This document shows positions 49,293 through 50,840 of a DNA stretch of 50,840 nucleotides, in pieces. Numbering within the stretch: position 1 is the stretch's first letter; each line of letters starts with the position of its first letter. The position numbers and the translations under genes were made by a program. The notes below the pieces were generated by a model. It had not been told where the DNA came from. It worked only from the letters and a program-made list of their open reading frames with translations, and searched no databases. Source of the stretch: Bacteroidales bacterium. GTDB lineage: Bacteria > Bacteroidota > Bacteroidia > Bacteroidales > PUMT01. The stretch is from assembly GCA_007134675.1 (NCBI GenBank), contig SLKJ01000133.1:1-50840 (forward strand). The letters run 5' to 3'.

Positions 49293-50195
49293 ATGGAAAC
49301 TTTTAAAGAAAAACGCCTTGAGCGAAAATTCAAATCACAACAAACAACCAGTATTGTACTAGCTGTTATTCTTTTTCTCTCAGTCCTGGGTAATGTGTTT
49401 TTATTAGTACGCAATATCAGAATCAGCAATGAAAAGGAGGAAATTGCACAGCACAAGGACCTGATTGAAGAAAATATGCTCGCAGCTGAAGAAACAAATG
49501 CAAGGTTGAAAGCCGAAATTGTGACATTGAATGAACGCCTTGAAACACTTGAGGAAGATGTTGCAATGCTTGAACTGGAAATACAAACCAGGGAAGCCAG
49601 AATAGCCCGTCTCAGCAAGCAGGTTTTTAAAAAGGATGAATTTCGGCAGCAGATCGTTGAACTTCAGGAGATTGAAAATGAATATAAGAAACTTAAAGAA
49701 GAAAAGCAGAAGCTGCTGACAGAGTTGGAAACTCTTAAGGAGCAATTGAGGAACCAGGAAGAAGAGTACGAATCACTTGCCGGTAAGGTTGATGAAGCAA
49801 CATATTTACACGCATATAATATTTGTGCTCACAACTTCAAAGACAGGTGGCTCTGCAGGCCGGTTGCCATGGATGTTGCCAGAAGGGTTGACCGCACAAC
49901 TGTCAGTTTTGAGATTAATGCAAATATATTTGTTGAGCCGGGAGAAAAAGATGTTTATCTTGTGATGACCAGTCCGGACGGAAATATTATAAATCCTTCG
50001 ACTGATACTTTTACCATAGAAGAAACAGGTGTCTCCAGTACCTTTACCAGGCATACCACTGTTCAATATGAAAATCAGTCCGTACCCTTGAATTTCACTA
50101 TTGATCATGATACCAGACTTGACTCAGGAATCTATCAGATAACAGTCTATATTGATGGTGAACATTCAGGAAATAAAGAATTTACATTGGAATAG
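49293..50195 (+). CDS. Coiled-coil membrane protein with a C-terminal beta domain
   Basis: The 300-residue product has a basic N-terminus (KEKRLERKFKSQQ), one membrane helix (about 18-36, TSIVLAVILFLSVLGNVFLL), a long coiled coil (about 45-170, rich in E, K, L heptads) and a C-terminal region (about 175-300) that looks like an Ig-like beta domain (KDVYLVMTSPDGNIINPSTD, SGIYQITVYIDGEHSGNKEF). The bulk should be in the periplasm. I recognise no named family. It lies 181 nt upstream of an NtrC-type response regulator on the same strand. Confidence 0.65.
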   Translation: METFKEKRLERKFKSQQTTSIVLAVILFLSVLGNVFLLVRNIRISNEKEEIAQHKDLIEENMLAAEETNARLKAEIVTLNERLETLEEDVAMLELEIQTREARIARLSKQVFKKDEFRQQIVELQEIENEYKKLKEEKQKLLTELETLKEQLRNQEEEYESLAGKVDEATYLHAYNICAHNFKDRWLCRPVAMDVARRVDRTTVSFEINANIFVEPGEKDVYLVMTSPDGNIINPSTDTFTIEETGVSSTFTRHTTVQYENQSVPLNFTIDHDTRLDSGIYQITVYIDGEHSGNKEFTLE

Positions 50196-50300
50196 TAATT
50201 AAATATTTCGTATTACAGAGTCAATACTGGACTTCAATAATCTGTAATTAAGTTCAAAAAAAGATTTCTCTTTTCTGTGAAAGTATCAAACTGGCTTTCT

Positions 50301-50331
50301 TTTGCAGGTTGATAATATATTTTTACTATTT
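50301..50331 (+). promoter_or_regulatory. Candidate promoter of the response regulator gene
   Basis: TTTG at 50301-50304 is followed after 19 nt by TACTATTT (50324-50331), close to TAnnTTTG. Spacing is ideal, but the -7 box is imperfect. It would place the start of transcription about 40 nt before ATG 50377. Confidence 0.4.
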
Positions 50332-50376
50332 TTACATAGATAAGATTATTATTAACCGGGAGAAAAATCCAAATTT

Positions 50377-50840
50377 ATGGCAAAAGGCAGTTCTGTTCTG
50401 ATTATTGATGATGACACTTATATTTGCCGTATTTTGAAAAAATATCTTGAACAGAACGGATATGAAGCTGAAGCAGCGTTTTCCGGTGCAGCTGCTAAGA
50501 ATATTATTGAAAAAAAGGATTTTGATCTCGTTTTGTCTGATTTCCGGCTTCCGGATTCCGATGGGTTGAAAATTCTTCAGCATATTAAGCTCAAGAACCC
50601 CTCTGTTCCTGTAATTATAATGACTGCCTATGCAGAAGTCAAAATGGCTGTTGAGCTTATCAAATCTGGAGCTTTTGATTATATCACCAAGCCAATACAA
50701 CAGGAAGAAGTTCTGGTGATCATTGCCAGGGCTTTAAGGCAAAGCAAAGGGAGAACAGGTAAAGAATCTTTTTCCAGGGAATTCATTACGGGGAGCAGCC
50801 AGAAGATCCAGCAGGTGATGAAGTATGTCAATGTTGTTGC
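50377..50840 (+). CDS. NtrC-type sigma-54-dependent response regulator, 5' part
   Basis: The 154 residues in the window form an intact receiver domain: acidic pair in VLIIDDDTYICRI, phosphoacceptor Asp in LVLSDFRLPDSDG, Thr in IIMTAYAEVKMAVE and Lys in FDYITKPIQQEE. The following FITGSSQKIQQVMKYVNVVA is the usual entry into the AAA+ sigma-54 activation domain (G-x-S-x-x-[MI]), so the rest of the protein should carry the GAFTGA loop and a DNA-binding end beyond the window. The reading frame is open to the right edge. It should answer a sensor kinase not seen here. Confidence 0.88.
   Translation, partial: MAKGSSVLIIDDDTYICRILKKYLEQNGYEAEAAFSGAAAKNIIEKKDFDLVLSDFRLPDSDGLKILQHIKLKNPSVPVIIMTAYAEVKMAVELIKSGAFDYITKPIQQEEVLVIIARALRQSKGRTGKESFSREFITGSSQKIQQVMKYVNVV

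Overview
The window looks like chromosomal DNA of a Bacteroidota member, most likely a marine or anoxic-habitat relative of Marinilabiliales/Prolixibacteraceae. This placement is an inference. It rests on the AT-leaning composition, a TTTG/TAnnTTTG promoter, Bacteroidota-type families (TamL lipoprotein plus TamB, a PG0541-like protein behind an RND pump, GIN/DUF4097 adhesin-like proteins, a TPR-PD40 outer-envelope protein) and three secreted sulfatases. I see no rRNA, tRNA, insertion sequence, prophage or CRISPR array.

Layout. Positions 160-17621 are all on the minus strand. Reading leftward they hold tamB and tamL (overlapping TAATG junction), asnA behind a terminator-like leader hairpin, a GltS-type symporter, a secreted unknown, a rhomboid protease, a membrane-bound J protein, an M28 peptidase, a small membrane protein, and an ECF sigma / anti-sigma-like / DUF4097 cassette. 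Positions 17997-25026 are mixed: a PQQ-type sugar dehydrogenase lipoprotein, a GIN-domain lipoprotein, an unknown lipoprotein, a Gfo/Idh/MocA oxidoreductase, a TPR-PD40 protein and UDP-GlcNAc 2-epimerase. Positions 25246-32255 are a complete TetR-TolC-MFP-RND efflux locus with a PG0541-like gene and a pterin dehydratase downstream. Positions 32400-39482 hold a Tat-exported Gfo/Idh/MocA protein, a YhaO/YhaN (SbcD/SbcC-like) pair, and a hemerythrin protein followed closely by a LuxR-type regulator whose receiver has lost its phosphoacceptor Asp. Positions 39492-44428 are three sulfatases in a row. Positions 44707 to the end hold an SDR, a flavodoxin-reductase-like protein, a DUF302 protein, a small TPR protein, an HtrA protease, a coiled-coil membrane protein and the start of an NtrC-type response regulator.

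How the genes fit together. Much of the content serves the envelope: TamL/TamB assembly, HtrA, rhomboid and M28 proteolysis, an ECF stress-type cassette, RND efflux, and lipoproteins. The sulfatases, sugar dehydrogenase and two Gfo/Idh/MocA enzymes suggest breakdown of sulfated glycans.

The most unusual signals are non-coding. (1) A two-hairpin element of about 125 bp occurs at 1-125 and 17698-17825 at roughly 80% identity over its core, with a half copy at 19907-19946 just upstream of the GIN gene. (2) Three unrelated short tandem arrays lie next to genes: 24 bp at 33834, 18 bp at 45592 running into a start codon, and 19 bp at 47349 straddling a stop codon. (3) A terminator-like hairpin sits about 24 nt ahead of asnA. 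Among proteins, the hemerythrin / non-phosphorylatable regulator pair is the best candidate for a little-described signalling system.
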